This document shows, piece after piece, positions 13,261 through 14,465 of a stretch of 14,465 nt of DNA. The notes below the pieces were generated by a model, which was not told the DNA's origin, ran no database searches, and worked only from the letters and a program-made list of their open reading frames with translations. Source of the stretch: Acidimicrobiales bacterium (lineage in GTDB: Bacteria; Actinomycetota; Acidimicrobiia; Acidimicrobiales; SZUA-35). Position 1 is the first letter of the stretch; each line of letters begins with the position of its first letter. The stretch covers positions 1 through 14,465 of the forward strand of contig JABDJU010000299.1 in NCBI GenBank assembly GCA_013003325.1, given 5' to 3'. Both the position numbers and the translations under genes were made by a program.

Positions 13261-13572
13261 TCAGTGGGGTCGCTCGGTGATGCGACCGGTCAAGACCTGT
13301 GTCCGGAGCTCGTCTCCGGCAGGGATGGCGGCGAGCACGGTGTCGGCCTCGAGGTCGATGATCTGGGCAAGCAATCCCATTTCGTCATCAATCCACGACA
13401 CGAAGAACAGGCCCTCACGAAGCTGGGTCATCTCGACGTGTTCCCGCAGTTCACCGCGCGGGACGTGCGAGACGCGCACGTGGCCGTCGAAGGTGTTGGT
13501 GAAGGACCAGCCGTTGTCGTAGGTGTAGCTGATGGACTTTCCGTCGAAAACGGAGATTGGATCTGCGGTCAT
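13261..13572 (-). CDS. Small MoaF/phenolic-acid-decarboxylase-like protein
   Basis: A 103-residue protein. The block GKSISYTYDNGWSF (11-24) and the later LREGLFFVSWIDD (51-63) resemble the strands of phenolic acid decarboxylase and MoaF-type calycin folds. Tyr16, Tyr18 and Glu53 fall where phenolic acid decarboxylases have their two active-site tyrosines and glutamate, and arginines at 33, 39 and 43 could supply the carboxylate-binding one. It is shorter than true decarboxylases (about 160 residues), so activity is uncertain. The ATG at 13572 has AAGGAG six bases upstream, a strong start. It is convergent with the SnoaL-like gene (51-bp gap) and stands alone. I would call it a MoaF-like protein of unknown function. 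Confidence 0.7.
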   Translation of the reverse strand: MTADPISVFDGKSISYTYDNGWSFTNTFDGHVRVSHVPRGELREHVEMTQLREGLFFVSWIDDEMGLLAQIIDLEADTVLAAIPAGDELRTQVLTGRITERPH

Positions 13573-13639
13573 GGACGGCTCCTTGCTGCTGGCAGTGTCA
13601 CGCTAGTTTGCGCGTGCGGCCCCATCGGTGGCTGGCTCA

Positions 13640-14020
13640 CTACGGTGGGACGATGGATCCTGAGCTGATGACGAAGTGTTCGGCCATCAGTTCCATCTCG
13701 CTCATCAGGTGCGAGGACACAAACACGGTTCGTCCCTGCTTGGCCAGGTCCTGGAGGAGGTGGCGGATCCAGAGGATTCCCTCAGGGTCGAGTCCGTTCA
13801 CCGGTTCGTCGAGCATGATGACCTCGGGGTCACCCAGTAGAGCGGCGGCGATGCCGAGACGCTGTCCCATGCCCAGCGAAAAGCCCCCGCTGCGCCGCTT
13901 GGCGACGTCGCTGAGGCCGACAGTGTCGAGGACGTCGTCGACCCGCGAGCGGGCGATCCCGTTGCTCACGGCCAGAGCCCGCAAATGGTCATATGCGGAG
14001 AGGTTGGTTACTTCGATCAT
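13640..14020 (-). pseudogene. ABC transporter ATP-binding gene, internally deleted and truncated
   Basis: The frame starts MIEVTNLS, a normal ABC ATPase beginning, and jumps at once to AYDHLRALA, which in this daunorubicin-resistance-like subfamily lies about 90-100 residues in. The Walker A P-loop and Q-loop that should lie between are gone. What follows is well kept: signature FSLGMGQR (47-54), Walker B VIMLDE (67-72), GLD D-loop and His104 of the switch. The end reads AEHFVISSGSIVPP and stops, about 60-100 residues before the usual C-terminus. It cannot bind ATP normally, so I call it a decayed gene. The start codon at 14020 and its upstream operator-like palindrome remain. No permease partner is in view. 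Confidence 0.8.
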
Positions 14021-14078
14021 GTTTCCATGATGCGGTGCTGGCTCCGTTTGCGAATCCAGCACAGGGAGGCTTCGCAGC

Positions 14079-14094
14079 TACTCCCCAGGGAGTA
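14079..14094. promoter_or_regulatory. Perfect 7-bp-arm palindrome upstream of the ABC gene
   Basis: TACTCCC-CA-GGGAGTA is a perfect inverted repeat with a 2-base centre, too tight for a terminator loop and typical of a dimeric repressor site. It lies about 60 bases upstream of the ABC gene start. I infer an operator for a repressor not encoded in the window. Confidence 0.5.
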
Positions 14095-14106
14095 TGTCCC
14101 GCCCGC

Positions 14107-14121
14107 GATCCCAATGGGATC
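14107..14121 (-). terminator. Hairpin downstream of the DUF427 gene
   Basis: GATCCC-AAT-GGGATC is a perfect 6-bp inverted repeat, nine bases after the DUF427 stop. Position fits a terminator, but no T-tract follows, and the short loop also allows an operator. Confidence 0.35.
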
Positions 14122-14129
14122 AGCGTGCG

Positions 14130-14465
14130 CTAGGCGAAGTGGCTGCTCGGGCGTGGGTTCCGTTCACCGTCGATGTCGATGTCGACGATTTCGTTGTAGA
14201 AGCTGACCAGACCAGCGATCGGTGTGGACTCGGGTCGTGGAAGGACGTAGGTCCAGGCGATGTCGTCAACGACGCGGTCGCCGACCTGGGCCGAGAAGAA
14301 GTCCGAATCACCCTTGTAGGGACACGACGCCGTGCGGTCGCTGGGATGAACGAGGCCGAGTTTGACGTCGGTCAGTGGTAGGTAGAAGCGGGCTGGTGCG
14401 CCGGTCTCGTACAAGATGGTCGGTTTGTGAGATTCGGCGAGTACGACACCGTCGATGCTGACGAC
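14130..14465 (-). CDS. DUF427 domain protein, 5' end outside the window
   Basis: The frame stays open to the window edge and gives 111 residues. It reads VVSIDGVVLAES, then LYETGAPARFYLPLTDV, then the family hallmark CPYKGDSDFFS, then DDIAWTYVLPRP and AGLVSFYNEIVDIDIDGE. This is a nearly complete DUF427 domain (a small beta-rich fold with a conserved Cys-Pro-Tyr-Lys-Gly motif) whose function is not established. A TTG near 14414 is in frame, but the domain clearly begins before it, so the true start lies beyond 14465. It is common in actinobacteria. It ends 109 bp before the ABC remnant. Confidence 0.9.
   Translation of the reverse strand, partial: VVSIDGVVLAESHKPTILYETGAPARFYLPLTDVKLGLVHPSDRTASCPYKGDSDFFSAQVGDRVVDDIAWTYVLPRPESTPIAGLVSFYNEIVDIDIDGERNPRPSSHFA

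Overview
The window looks like a high-GC actinobacterial chromosome segment, possibly Acidimicrobiia-like. The class is an inference, based on family content (DUF427, LLM flavin monooxygenases, a GlxA-type regulator), frequent GTG starts, start codons without Shine-Dalgarno sequences, and a dyad resembling the actinobacterial LexA box. No rRNA, tRNA, CRISPR array or recognisable transposase was seen.

Left edge (1-979): the possible 3' end of an unknown gene, a hairpin, and two copies (A at 143-210, B at 768-834) of a roughly 68-bp repeat. Each copy carries a LexA-box-like palindrome. The C-terminal half of an IclR regulator lies stranded between the two copies.

Core (980-11012, all minus strand): a tightly packed operon of nine genes read from right to left. 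They encode an enolase-superfamily enzyme, an amidase-signature hydrolase, a membrane fatty-acid-hydroxylase-like protein, a gamma-butyrobetaine-dioxygenase-like Fe(II)/2-oxoglutarate oxygenase, aconitase X large and small subunits, an arylmalonate decarboxylase/maleate isomerase-like protein, a sulfotransferase and an SDR. Most junctions overlap by 1-11 bp, so they are probably translated as one set. Just upstream is a DJ-1/AraC (GlxA, CdhR/GbdR type) regulator. A 12-bp motif occurs upstream of both the regulator and the operon. I do not recognise this gene combination as a described pathway. The oxygenase and regulator types hint at a quaternary-ammonium or amino-acid-derived small molecule. 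Three of the enzymes appear to lack a residue normally important in their families, which suggests altered chemistry.

Right part (11128-14465): a third repeat copy (C) sits exactly where an LLM-family flavin monooxygenase gene is cut off after about 60 codons. Then come a zinc-independent quinone-reductase-like MDR, a divergent HxlR (DUF24) regulator with a SnoaL-like partner, a small MoaF/phenolic-acid-decarboxylase-like protein, an ABC ATPase gene that has lost its Walker A region but keeps a strong palindromic operator candidate, and a DUF427 gene running off the edge. The accessory character of the region (gene remnants at both flanks, each next to the same repeat) suggests repeated rearrangement around the core operon.
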